A stretch of DNA of 27,225 bases from CAIYZT01 sp052387855 (GTDB lineage: Bacteria > Pseudomonadota > Alphaproteobacteria > Rhodobacterales > Rhodobacteraceae): the NCBI GenBank assembly GCA_052387855.1, contig JBQTIT010000004.1:1-27225 (forward strand), given 5' to 3'. Numbering within the stretch: the stretch's first letter is position 1; every line of letters begins with the position of its first letter. Under the pieces are notes generated by a model. It was not told the origin of the DNA. It ran no database searches and worked only from the letters and a program-made list of their open reading frames with translations. Of the stretch, positions 15,653-22,721 are shown one piece after another. The position numbers and the translations under genes were made by a program.

Positions 15653-16429
15653 ACGTCCCCGCCGCGTAAAAACATTGTAGCCGTCGTAACTCTTGTCGCC
15701 ATTTCGGCGGCTGTCAGTGGGGCATCGGCTCAGGAAAGTGGTGATGACTTCGTCGCCGTGCTCGAGGCCCTCGCGCAAAGCGCGACGCCACCGAAATTCG
15801 TGTCGGTACAGGGCGTTGGTTCGGGCACCGTCGCACCGGGCGGTACGGTCTTCGGGTCCATCTCGGGCACCCTGGACCGCGTGGGCGGGTCGGGTATGGA
15901 TGGATCGTTGTCCTTCGGCACCGCCTTTGGCGACCCCGAAGAGGGGATCGGCGTAAACGTCAGCGCCAATATCACCTCTGTTCATCTGTCCGATTTCGGC
16001 GATTCAGGTTTTCTTGCCGTCAGCATGGGCACGCGGCTTGGGCTGTCGATGCCCACCTATGTGTCTCTTGGCGTCAACAACATCGCGGGCTGGGGCGACT
16101 CTGCGGCCAACGACCTTTCGGCAAGCGCCGCCGTCACCACCTTTGGCACGCTTCCGGGCGGCTCTGCCCTTCCGGTCATGGTCACTCTTGGCCTTGATGC
16201 GGTGGCGGGTGGCAGCCTTACCCCGTTCGGTGGCGTTGGCGTTGGCTTTACCGAGTTTTTTGGCGCGAGCGTCTCGCATGACGGCAGCAACCTGAACCTC
16301 GGGGTCGGCTTTACCCTGCCGGGGATCGAGGGTCTTTCGGGGTCGGTGCTGCTTGACGACGTTCTTGCAGAGGACGGTGACCGCCGGGCCACCTTCTCGC
16401 TGTCCTATTCCATACCCAACGCATTCTGA
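15653..16429 (+). CDS. probable outer-membrane beta-barrel protein with non-canonical ACG start
   Basis: This gene is not a recognised family. From ACG 15653 it encodes 258 residues. A basic N-terminus (PPRKN) precedes a hydrophobic stretch IVAVVTLVAISAAVSG and the signal peptidase site ASA-QE after residue 26. The mature part is rich in Gly, Ser, Thr and Val with alternating polar/hydrophobic strands. It ends FSLSYSIPNAF, a terminal strand closing in Phe as in BamA-dependent outer-membrane barrels. No cysteines are seen. The only canonical in-frame start, GTG 15758, would delete the signal peptide and lacks a ribosome binding site. ACG has an ideal AAGGAG and a promoter upstream. It may be a genuine rare start, a mutated ATG, or a sequencing error. 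The stop overlaps the ribosome binding site of the next gene, so the two are co-translated. A barrel of eight to twelve strands is plausible; its function is unknown. Confidence 0.65.
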   Translation, partial: TSPPRKNIVAVVTLVAISAAVSGASAQESGDDFVAVLEALAQSATPPKFVSVQGVGSGTVAPGGTVFGSISGTLDRVGGSGMDGSLSFGTAFGDPEEGIGVNVSANITSVHLSDFGDSGFLAVSMGTRLGLSMPTYVSLGVNNIAGWGDSAANDLSASAAVTTFGTLPGGSALPVMVTLGLDAVAGGSLTPFGGVGVGFTEFFGASVSHDGSNLNLGVGFTLPGIEGLSGSVLLDDVLAEDGDRRATFSLSYSIPNAF

Positions 16430-16441
16430 AGGAAACAGCGC

Positions 16442-16840
16442 ATGACGTACTCATTCAAGTCGGCAGCCCTGTCCGCCGCAGTCGCGATCAGCCTCGTTAC
16501 AGGAACCTCTGCCTTTGCGGGCGGCGCTCCGGTTGCCACCCCAACGCCGACGGTGACAGTCCCTCTGGTCTTTTCACCGCAGGCAGTTGTTGTGATCGCC
16601 CGGATTGCTTCCGGTGCGGGGCTTGGGAACCTCAGCGCTGTCCTGTCCAGTGCCAAGCCCGGCAGCCCGGAGGCACAGGCCGCGGTCGTCAGTATCGTGA
16701 CGGTGCTGTCGCAGCGGGCAACACTGCCAAGGCTCAACCCCCTCCAGACGGCGCAGGCGCGGGCCGCGATCCAGCGGATCATCGCCCGGACCGGCGGCTC
16801 GCCCGCCCTGACGGCCCTGCTCGGCCGTATCGGTCGGTAA
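16442..16840 (+). CDS. small secreted protein of unknown function
   Basis: A 132-residue protein of no family I recognise. Residues 1-26 are a clear Sec signal peptide: MTYSFK, then a hydrophobic stretch, then SAFA-GG. A short Pro/Thr linker (APVATPTPTVTVP) and an Ala/Leu/Ile-rich part follow, the latter predicted as amphipathic helices (for example AQARAAIQRIIARTGG). The tail is basic (LLGRIGR). There are no cysteines and no lipobox. The start is ATG 16442 with AAGGAA eight bases upstream. It follows the beta-barrel gene by 12 bp and is followed by a strong terminator, so the two form a closed two-gene unit. A periplasmic partner or a substrate exported by the barrel protein are both possible; nothing in the sequence decides between them. 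Confidence 0.75.
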   Translation: MTYSFKSAALSAAVAISLVTGTSAFAGGAPVATPTPTVTVPLVFSPQAVVVIARIASGAGLGNLSAVLSSAKPGSPEAQAAVVSIVTVLSQRATLPRLNPLQTAQARAAIQRIIARTGGSPALTALLGRIGR

Positions 16841-16862
16841 CACCGGCTGGACCACGGATTTG

Positions 16863-16904
16863 CGCGCGGCGAGCGGCGATGCCCGCCCGCCGCGCGTCTG
16901 TTTT
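16863..16904 (+). terminator. rho-independent terminator of the exported-protein pair
   Basis: CGCGCGGCG (16863-16871) pairs perfectly with CGCCGCGCG (16888-16896), with an inner GCGG/CCGC extension after one mismatch, followed by TCTGTTTT. It begins 23 bp after the stop of the second gene. Confidence 0.8.
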
Positions 16905-16931
16905 CAATTCCGAACGGTCTGCTCCGATCTG

Positions 16932-16961
16932 ACGGCAGCAATCCCCGGGGATTTCTGCCGT
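16932..16961. repeat. 30-bp near-perfect palindrome
   Basis: ACGGCAG-C-AATCCCC / GGGGATT-T-CTGCCGT has two 7-bp arms on each side, one mismatch pair and no spacer at the centre (16946/16947). It lies between the terminator of the exported pair and the end of oppF. It is not followed by a T run on either strand, so a simple terminator is less likely than a protein-binding site, an mRNA 3'-end stabiliser of the opp transcript or a repetitive palindromic element. Confidence 0.5.
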
Positions 16962-17006
16962 GCGGGGCCGCGCGGGGAATATCCCGCAGACGGCCGTCCG
17001 GCCCTG

Positions 17007-17993
17007 TCAGGCGGGGATTAGCGCCTTGTGGCAGGCGACCTGGTGGCTGCCGCCCAGCAGATCGGGCACCTCGCGGGCGCAGCGCTCGCCCGCCTGCGGG
17101 CAGCGGGTGCGGAACACGCAGCCCGAGGGCGGCGCCATCGGCGAGGGCAATTCGCCGTCCAGCGGGATCACCTGCTTGGCGCGTTCCTTGATCGGGTCCG
17201 GGATCGGCACCGCTGACAGCAGCGCCCGCGTGTAGGGATGCACGACGTTGCCGAACAGCTCGGCACTGCTGGCCACCTCCATCGTGCGGCCGAGGTACAG
17301 CACCATCACCCTGTCAGAGATGTGTTTCACCACCGACAGGTCATGCGCGATAAAGATCATCGCCAGTCCCAGCTCGCGCTGCAACTCGGCCAAAAGGTTG
17401 ATCACCTGCGCCTGGATCGAGACATCCAGCGCCGAAACCGGCTCGTCGCAGATCAACAGCTTGGGCCGGACGATCAGCGCCCTTGCGATGCCGATCCGCT
17501 GGCACTGGCCGCCGGAAAATTCGTGCGGATAGCGGTTGATCTGGTTGGCCAAAAGGCCGACCTGCTCCATCATCGCGCGGACGCGGGCCTTGACCTCGGC
17601 GGCGGACAGGTCGGGGTGGTGGGTGCGCAGCGGCTCGGCGATGATGTTGCCGACGCTCATCCTGGGGTTCAGGCTGGCGAGGGGGTCCTGAAACACCATC
17701 TGGATATCCGAGCGGTATTTCAGCATCTGGCGCGGCGGCAACGAGACAAGGTCGGTGGTGCCGTTCCAGATCACCTTGCCGCGCGCCGGGACCATCTGGA
17801 TCAGCGCGCGCGCCAGCGTGGACTTGCCGCAGCCGCTTTCGCCGACGATGCCCAGCGTCTCGCCCGCGTTCAGGGTGAAATTCACCCCGTTCAACGCCTT
17901 GAGCTCGCGCGGGGCGGTCCAGGGCATGTCACCCTCGCGGCGGATGTGAAAGCTGACCCGCAGATCGCGGACATCCAGAAGCGGCGCGGTCAT
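17007..17993 (-). CDS. oppF: oligopeptide ABC transporter ATP-binding protein OppF
   Basis: A 328-residue ABC ATPase with Walker A GESGCGKS, Q loop MVFQDPL, signature SGGQCQRIGIARAL, Walker B LLICDEPVSALD and switch H (IAHDLSVV). The C-terminal oligopeptide-transporter extension contains PPSGCVFRTRCPQAGERC, the cysteine-rich motif typical of OppD/OppF that may hold an Fe-S cluster. It energises peptide import at the cytoplasmic face together with OppD. The start codon overlaps the oppD stop (ATGA at 17990-17993), indicating coupling. It is the last gene of the operon. No clear terminator with a T run follows, only the palindrome at 16932-16961. Confidence 0.93.
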   Translation of the reverse strand: MTAPLLDVRDLRVSFHIRREGDMPWTAPRELKALNGVNFTLNAGETLGIVGESGCGKSTLARALIQMVPARGKVIWNGTTDLVSLPPRQMLKYRSDIQMVFQDPLASLNPRMSVGNIIAEPLRTHHPDLSAAEVKARVRAMMEQVGLLANQINRYPHEFSGGQCQRIGIARALIVRPKLLICDEPVSALDVSIQAQVINLLAELQRELGLAMIFIAHDLSVVKHISDRVMVLYLGRTMEVASSAELFGNVVHPYTRALLSAVPIPDPIKERAKQVIPLDGELPSPMAPPSGCVFRTRCPQAGERCAREVPDLLGGSHQVACHKALIPA

Positions 17994-18958
17994 GCAAGCT
18001 CCTCCAGGCTACGGTTGCAGGCCCTGGCGCGCCCGGGGGCAAACTCGGTCAGCGGCGCGAAGTGATCGGCGCAGTCATCGCCCGCATGGGCGCAGCGCGG
18101 GGCAAAGGGGCAGCCCTTGGGCGCGCGCAGCATGTTGGGCGGGGTGCCGGGGATCGTCACCAGCACATCGTCATGGGTATCGACGCGCGGGATCGCGCTG
18201 AGCAGCCCGCGCGAATAGGGATGCGAGGGGCTGGCGAACAGCGGCTCGACCGGCGCGCGCTCCATCACCTGGCCGCCGTAAAGCACCATGACATCGCGGC
18301 AGAACCCGGCGATGACGCCCAGATCATGGGTGATCAGGATGGTGGCCATGCCGAACTCGGCCTGCAACTCGCGCAGGAGCGTCATGATCTGCGCCTGCAC
18401 CGTCACGTCAAGCGCCGTGGTCGGCTCGTCCGCGATCAAGAGGTCCGGGCGGCACAAAAGCGCCATCGCGATCAGCACGCGCTGGCGCATCCCGCCGGAA
18501 AACTCGTGCGGATACAGCCGGATATGCCCCTTTGCGTCGGGGATCTTGACGGCGTCGAGCAGGCGCACGCATTCGGCCAGCGCGTCGGCCTTGGACAGGC
18601 CCTGGTGGTGGATCAGCACCTCGGCCATCTGGTCCGACACCCGCATGTAGGGGTTGAGCGAGGTCATCGGATCCTGAAACACCATCGCCATCCGCCGCGC
18701 CCTGAGCGGCGCGATCACCGCCGGCGGAGCATTCAGTATCTCGGTTCCGTCGAACAGGACCGACCCCGTCGCCCGCCCGTTCCGCGACAACAGACCCATG
18801 ATCGCATAGGAAAGCTGCGATTTGCCCGAGCCGCTTTCGCCCACGATGCCCAGGGTCTGGCCCCGCTCCAGCGTGAACGAGACCGAATTCACGGCCGTCA
18901 CGGTGCCGTCATTGGTGGCAAAGGTCACGCCCAGATCGCGGACATCAAGCAAAGACAT
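17990..18958 (-). CDS. oppD: oligopeptide ABC transporter ATP-binding protein OppD
   Basis: A 322-residue ABC ATPase with Walker A GESGSGKS, MVFQDPMTSLNPYM, signature SGGMRQRVLIAMAL, Walker B LLIADEPTTALD and switch H (ITHDLGVI). The C-terminal Opp extension carries PKGCPFAPRCAHAGDDC. It partners OppF as a heterodimer under the OppBC channel. The ATG at 18958 begins MSLLDVRDLGV, the standard family N-terminus, and lies 1 bp before the oppC stop codon. Upstream in-frame codons would only add sequence read from oppC. Confidence 0.93.
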   Translation of the reverse strand: MSLLDVRDLGVTFATNDGTVTAVNSVSFTLERGQTLGIVGESGSGKSQLSYAIMGLLSRNGRATGSVLFDGTEILNAPPAVIAPLRARRMAMVFQDPMTSLNPYMRVSDQMAEVLIHHQGLSKADALAECVRLLDAVKIPDAKGHIRLYPHEFSGGMRQRVLIAMALLCRPDLLIADEPTTALDVTVQAQIMTLLRELQAEFGMATILITHDLGVIAGFCRDVMVLYGGQVMERAPVEPLFASPSHPYSRGLLSAIPRVDTHDDVLVTIPGTPPNMLRAPKGCPFAPRCAHAGDDCADHFAPLTEFAPGRARACNRSLEELA

Positions 18959-18959
18959 G

Positions 18960-19886
18960 TCAGCGGTCCTTTGGATCGAGCGCGTCGCGCAGCCCGTCAC
19001 CGACGAAGTAAAAGGCATAAAGCGTGACCACGAAAAAGCCGAGCGGGTAGTAAAGCTGCCAGTGCGAATCCCAGACGATGGTCTTGGCGCCCTCGGCGAT
19101 CAGCGCGCCCAGCGAGGTCAAAGGCTCCTGCACGCCAAGACCCAGGAACGAGATGAAGCTTTCGGCCATGATCATGTCGGGGATCAGAAGCGTGGTATAG
19201 ACCGCCACCACGCCCAAGAGGTTGGGCAGGATGTGGCGCAGGATGATCTTCCATCCCGACACGCCGCTGGCCCGCGCCGCCTCGATATATTCCTTGTGCT
19301 TGAGGCTCAGCGTCTGGCCACGCACGATGCGCGCCATGCCGAGCCAGGACAAAAGTCCGATGCCGACAAAGATCATGAACATGGACCGGCCGAACATCAC
19401 CAGAAGCAGGATCAGGATGAACATGTAGGGAATCGCCGACAGGATATCGACGATGCGCATCATCACGGCATCCACCCTGCCCCCGACATAGCCCGCGACC
19501 GCGCCATAGACCGTGCCCACGGTGACGGCGATGAAGGTGCCGACAAAACCGACCATCAGCGAGATTCGCGTGCCCTGCGCCGTCCGCGCGAACAGATCGC
19601 GCCCCAGATCGTCAGTGCCGAAATAATGCCCCGAGGCAATCGAGGGCATGCCCTTGGTCGCCGCCGATCCGATGACGCCGAAGTCGATCTCTTCGTTGGT
19701 CCAGGGGCCCACCGCCTCGCCCAAAAGCGAAAAGAGCGTGATCAGGACCAGGATGATCAGGCTGGCCACCGCCGCCTTGTTCAGCATGAACCGCTTGCGG
19801 GCATCGGCCCACAGCGAGCGGCCCTTGACCTCGGTCATCTCGGTGACGCCCGACAGGTCCCCGGCGCGCAGTCTGGCGGAAAACAT
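18960..19886 (-). CDS. oppC: oligopeptide ABC transporter permease OppC
   Basis: A 308-residue inner-membrane permease. A cytoplasmic N-terminus (about 40 residues, GRSLWADARKRFMLNKAA) leads into TM1 and a periplasmic segment with GTDDLGRDLFART, the OppC/DppC hallmark. Further transmembrane helices and the EAA loop EAARASGVSGWKIILRHILP follow, the latter contacting the ATPases. It pairs with OppB to form the translocation pore. The start lies 3 bp after the oppB stop. Its stop codon is separated by a single base from the oppD start. Confidence 0.93.
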   Translation of the reverse strand: MFSARLRAGDLSGVTEMTEVKGRSLWADARKRFMLNKAAVASLIILVLITLFSLLGEAVGPWTNEEIDFGVIGSAATKGMPSIASGHYFGTDDLGRDLFARTAQGTRISLMVGFVGTFIAVTVGTVYGAVAGYVGGRVDAVMMRIVDILSAIPYMFILILLLVMFGRSMFMIFVGIGLLSWLGMARIVRGQTLSLKHKEYIEAARASGVSGWKIILRHILPNLLGVVAVYTTLLIPDMIMAESFISFLGLGVQEPLTSLGALIAEGAKTIVWDSHWQLYYPLGFFVVTLYAFYFVGDGLRDALDPKDR

Positions 19887-19889
19887 GGG

Positions 19890-20813
19890 TCAGTACCTGA
19901 TTTTGGGATCGATGAAGGCGTAAAGCACATCGACGATCAGATTGAAGAGGATGGTCAGCGCACCGACCAGCAGCGTCACGCCCAGCATGACCGAATAATC
20001 CCGGTTCAGCGCCGAATCGACAAAGCTCTTGCCGATGCCGCCGGTCGAGAAATACATGTCGATCACCACCGAACCGGTCACCATGCCGACAAAGACCGGA
20101 CCAAGATAGGACAGGATCGGCAAGAGCGCCGGCTTCATCACATGGCGGGTGATGACCTTCCATTCCGGCAGGCCCTTGGCCCGGGCGGTACGCACGAAAT
20201 TCGAATTCAGCGTCTCAAGCATCGACGAGCGCATCAGCCGCGCGATCGAGGCGATGTAGCCGGTCGACAGCGCGATCACCGGCATGACGAGATAGCGCCA
20301 CTCGCCATCCTCCCAGCCGCCGCCGGGCAGCCAGCCGAGGTTGAGCGTGAAGACCAGAACCAGGATCGGCGCGATGACATAGCCCGGCAGCACGGCCCCG
20401 ACGATGGCCACCGTCAGCACCGCATAATCGGTGGCGGTGTTGTGCCGGATCGCGGCCACAACCCCGGCGAGGATGCCCAGGAAAGAGGCGATGATGAAGC
20501 TGTAGAACCCGTATTTCAACGTCACCGGAAAGCCCTGGGCGATGATGTCGTTGACGGTGCGGTCCTTGTACTTGAACGAGGGGCCAAAGTCGAAATTCAG
20601 CACCAGGTCGCGGATATAGGTCCAGATCTGCCACCACAGCGGCTGATCAAGCCCGTACTTTGCCGCCAGATTGGCCAGAACCTCGGCCGAAAGCTTGCGC
20701 TCGGAATTGAACGGCCCGCCGGGCGCGGCATGCATCAAGAGCGCCGACAGCACGATCAGGATGAGCAAGGTTGGCACCGCGACAGCGAGGCGCCGGGCTA
20801 TGTAGCTGTACAT
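19890..20813 (-). CDS. oppB: oligopeptide ABC transporter permease OppB
   Basis: A 307-residue inner-membrane permease. The N-terminus MYSYIARRLAVAVPTLLILI matches the OppB pattern, and APGGPF follows TM1. The EAA loop is RTARAKGLPEWKVITRHVMK, followed by ALLPILSYLGP. It has about six membrane spans. The ATG at 20813 is chosen over an in-frame TTG four codons upstream because it reproduces the family start. It lies 64 bp downstream of oppA, with a terminator-like hairpin between them. Confidence 0.93.
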   Translation of the reverse strand: MYSYIARRLAVAVPTLLILIVLSALLMHAAPGGPFNSERKLSAEVLANLAAKYGLDQPLWWQIWTYIRDLVLNFDFGPSFKYKDRTVNDIIAQGFPVTLKYGFYSFIIASFLGILAGVVAAIRHNTATDYAVLTVAIVGAVLPGYVIAPILVLVFTLNLGWLPGGGWEDGEWRYLVMPVIALSTGYIASIARLMRSSMLETLNSNFVRTARAKGLPEWKVITRHVMKPALLPILSYLGPVFVGMVTGSVVIDMYFSTGGIGKSFVDSALNRDYSVMLGVTLLVGALTILFNLIVDVLYAFIDPKIRY

Positions 20814-20827
20814 CGAAATCCCCAAGG

Positions 20828-20857
20828 AAAATCAAAGGGGGCTTTCGCCCCCTTTGA
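20828..20857 (-). terminator. intra-operon hairpin between oppA and oppB
   Basis: TCAAAGGGGGC (20832-20842) and GCCCCCTTTGA (20847-20857) form a perfect 11-bp stem with a four-base loop. On the minus strand TTTT follows (20828-20831). It sits 20 bp after the oppA stop codon and before oppB. Such elements commonly act as partial terminators or as mRNA stabilisers that make binding protein exceed permease. Confidence 0.75.
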
Positions 20858-20877
20858 CAGTTTGCCGGCGCGCGCGA

Positions 20878-22491
20878 TTACTCCGCCGCGCGATACAGGT
20901 CCTTGAGGTACCAGTTCCCGAAGACGTTCTTGTCCGGGTAACCCTTGATCGCGGTCTTGAGCATCCGCGACGAGGTGTAGTGATAGATCGGGATGATCGG
21001 CATGTCCGCCGCCATGATCTCTTCGACCCTGGTGTAGTTCGGCTGCGGGTCTTCCATCGTCTTGCTTTCGGCCATCAACTGGTCGTACTCGGCGTTGGAA
21101 TAGCCCACGTCGTTGAAGCCCGAGGACGAGGTGAACAGGTCCAGGAAGGTCGAGGCTTCGTTGTAGTCGCCGCACCAGCCCAAACGCGCCATCTCGTAGG
21201 TCCGCTCGTGCATGATGTCGGAATGGACCTGCCATTCCATGTTGTTCAGCGTCAGCTCCACACCCACGCCCTTGTAGAACTGCTGGATGGCCACCGCGAT
21301 GGACTTGTGTCCTTCGGAGGTGTTGTAGTTCAGCGTCAGCTTCAGCGGGTTGTCGGCGGTATAGCCGGCCGCCTCAAGGATCGCCTTGGCTTCGGCCACG
21401 CGCTGTTCCTGCGTCATCGCGGCATAATCCACCGCCGGAACCGTAAAGCCGGCCATGGCGGCGGGCGTGAAGGTATAGGCCGGGATCTGGCCCGACTTCA
21501 GGATGTCGCGCGTGATGATGTCACGATCGACCGCCATCGACAGCGCGCGGCGGATGTTGACATCCTTCAGCGCCGCGACGCCCTTTTCGGAGTCCATGTT
21601 CAGCAGATAGTAGTAGGTGCAGGCGCGCGGAGCCGAAAAAGCCTCGTCAGGGCGGGCGGCCTCAAGCTCGGGGTACTTGCCGGTCGGGATGCCGACCGTG
21701 TCAAGCTCGCCCGCCTCGTAGCGGGTAAAGGCGATGTTCTCGTCGTTCACCGTCAGGAAGGCGCCCGAGTTCATCACGGTCGCCGCGTCGTTCCAATACA
21801 TCGGGTTGCGGGTGACGACGGCCTTTTCACCCGGCTTGTGCTCGGTCAGGGTATAGGCGCCGTTGCCGACCAGCTTGCCCGGTTCGGTCCAGGCCGCACC
21901 ATGCGCCTCGATCGTGGCCTTGTGCACCGGCAGAACCGAGGCATGCACCAGCATCTTGGGGAAATAGGGCAGCGGGATCGCCAGCTTGACCTCAAGCGTC
22001 AGATCGTCGACCGCCTTGACGCCCAGCTCGGACGGGGCCATCTCGCCGGCGATGACGGCCGAGGCGTTCACCATCTGCGTCAGTTCCAGGTACCAGGCAT
22101 AGGAAGAGGCGGTGGCCGGATCGACCAGGCGCTGCCAGGCGTAGACATAGTCATGCGCCGTGACCGGATCGCCGTTCGACCACTTGGCCTCGGGGCGCAG
22201 CTTGAATGTATAGGTCAGCTTGTCGTCGGACAGGGTGTATTCGGTGGCGCCCGAGGGCACCAGATCGCCGGCGGCGCTTTCGGTATAAAGACCCTCAAAG
22301 AGCTGGCGGGCGACATCGCTGTCCTCGACCGACTCGATCAGTTGCGGGTCCAGCGTGACGATGGAATCGAGCAGCCAGTAGCTGAAGCTCTGGTTGTCGG
22401 CCAGCGTGTGGGCCGGATCGACCTGGGCGGCAATTGCCGCGCCGGCCAGGCCAAAGCCCAGCACGGTGGAAAGAAGTAGCTGTTTTTTCAT
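20878..22491 (-). CDS. oppA: oligopeptide ABC transporter substrate-binding protein OppA
   Basis: A 537-residue periplasmic binding protein of the SBP_bac_5 family. A signal peptide MKKQLLLSTVLGFGLAGAAIA is cleaved near residue 21-22; there is no lipobox cysteine. Family hallmarks are YTFKLRPEAKWSNGDPVTA, the DYVYAWQRLVDP segment, and a WCGDYNEASTFLDLF motif like the WCADYNEP of OppA/MppA. This points to OppA- or MppA-like peptide binding and away from nickel or dipeptide binding. The start at 22491 has GGAGG six bases upstream and gives the only sensible signal peptide. It is the first gene of oppABCDF. The DMGDH-like gene upstream ends 230 bp away, leaving room for a dedicated promoter. Confidence 0.92.
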   Translation of the reverse strand: MKKQLLLSTVLGFGLAGAAIAAQVDPAHTLADNQSFSYWLLDSIVTLDPQLIESVEDSDVARQLFEGLYTESAAGDLVPSGATEYTLSDDKLTYTFKLRPEAKWSNGDPVTAHDYVYAWQRLVDPATASSYAWYLELTQMVNASAVIAGEMAPSELGVKAVDDLTLEVKLAIPLPYFPKMLVHASVLPVHKATIEAHGAAWTEPGKLVGNGAYTLTEHKPGEKAVVTRNPMYWNDAATVMNSGAFLTVNDENIAFTRYEAGELDTVGIPTGKYPELEAARPDEAFSAPRACTYYYLLNMDSEKGVAALKDVNIRRALSMAVDRDIITRDILKSGQIPAYTFTPAAMAGFTVPAVDYAAMTQEQRVAEAKAILEAAGYTADNPLKLTLNYNTSEGHKSIAVAIQQFYKGVGVELTLNNMEWQVHSDIMHERTYEMARLGWCGDYNEASTFLDLFTSSSGFNDVGYSNAEYDQLMAESKTMEDPQPNYTRVEEIMAADMPIIPIYHYTSSRMLKTAIKGYPDKNVFGNWYLKDLYRAAE

Positions 22492-22545
22492 GGGACACCT
22501 CCCGCAGGATACGGGCGTCCTTTGCTGGCGCCCTTTCATGGATGA

Positions 22546-22573
22546 AGCCTAGGCCGCCGAAACGAATTCACAA
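22546..22573 (-). promoter_or_regulatory. possible oppA promoter
   Basis: On the minus strand TTGTGA (22568-22573) and TAGGCT (22546-22551) are 16 bp apart, about 55 bp upstream of the oppA start codon. The matches are four of six and three of six to the sigma-70 consensus. Only the position makes it worth noting. Confidence 0.25.
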
Positions 22574-22721
22574 GGGAAAAGCGCATCTCTGCCGTGGCGT
22601 TCCTGCGGCACTTTGTAGCGTTTGCCATACAATTCGCAGCGTTAACCGCATGCCAATTCCTGTCGGGTCGCGCAGATTGCTTCCCTCCAAGGGTCTCCGG
22701 CCCCGATGTGTTGCCGGCGCG

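Noticed and set aside
15758..16429. GTG 15758 as the start of the beta-barrel gene
   Set aside because: It has no ribosome binding site and would discard an intact in-frame signal peptide that is preceded by a ribosome binding site and a promoter.
18822..20906. Long plus-strand open frame opposite oppBCD
   Set aside because: It is a low-complexity His/Asp/Arg-rich translation with no recognisable domain, entirely antisense to well-conserved transporter genes.
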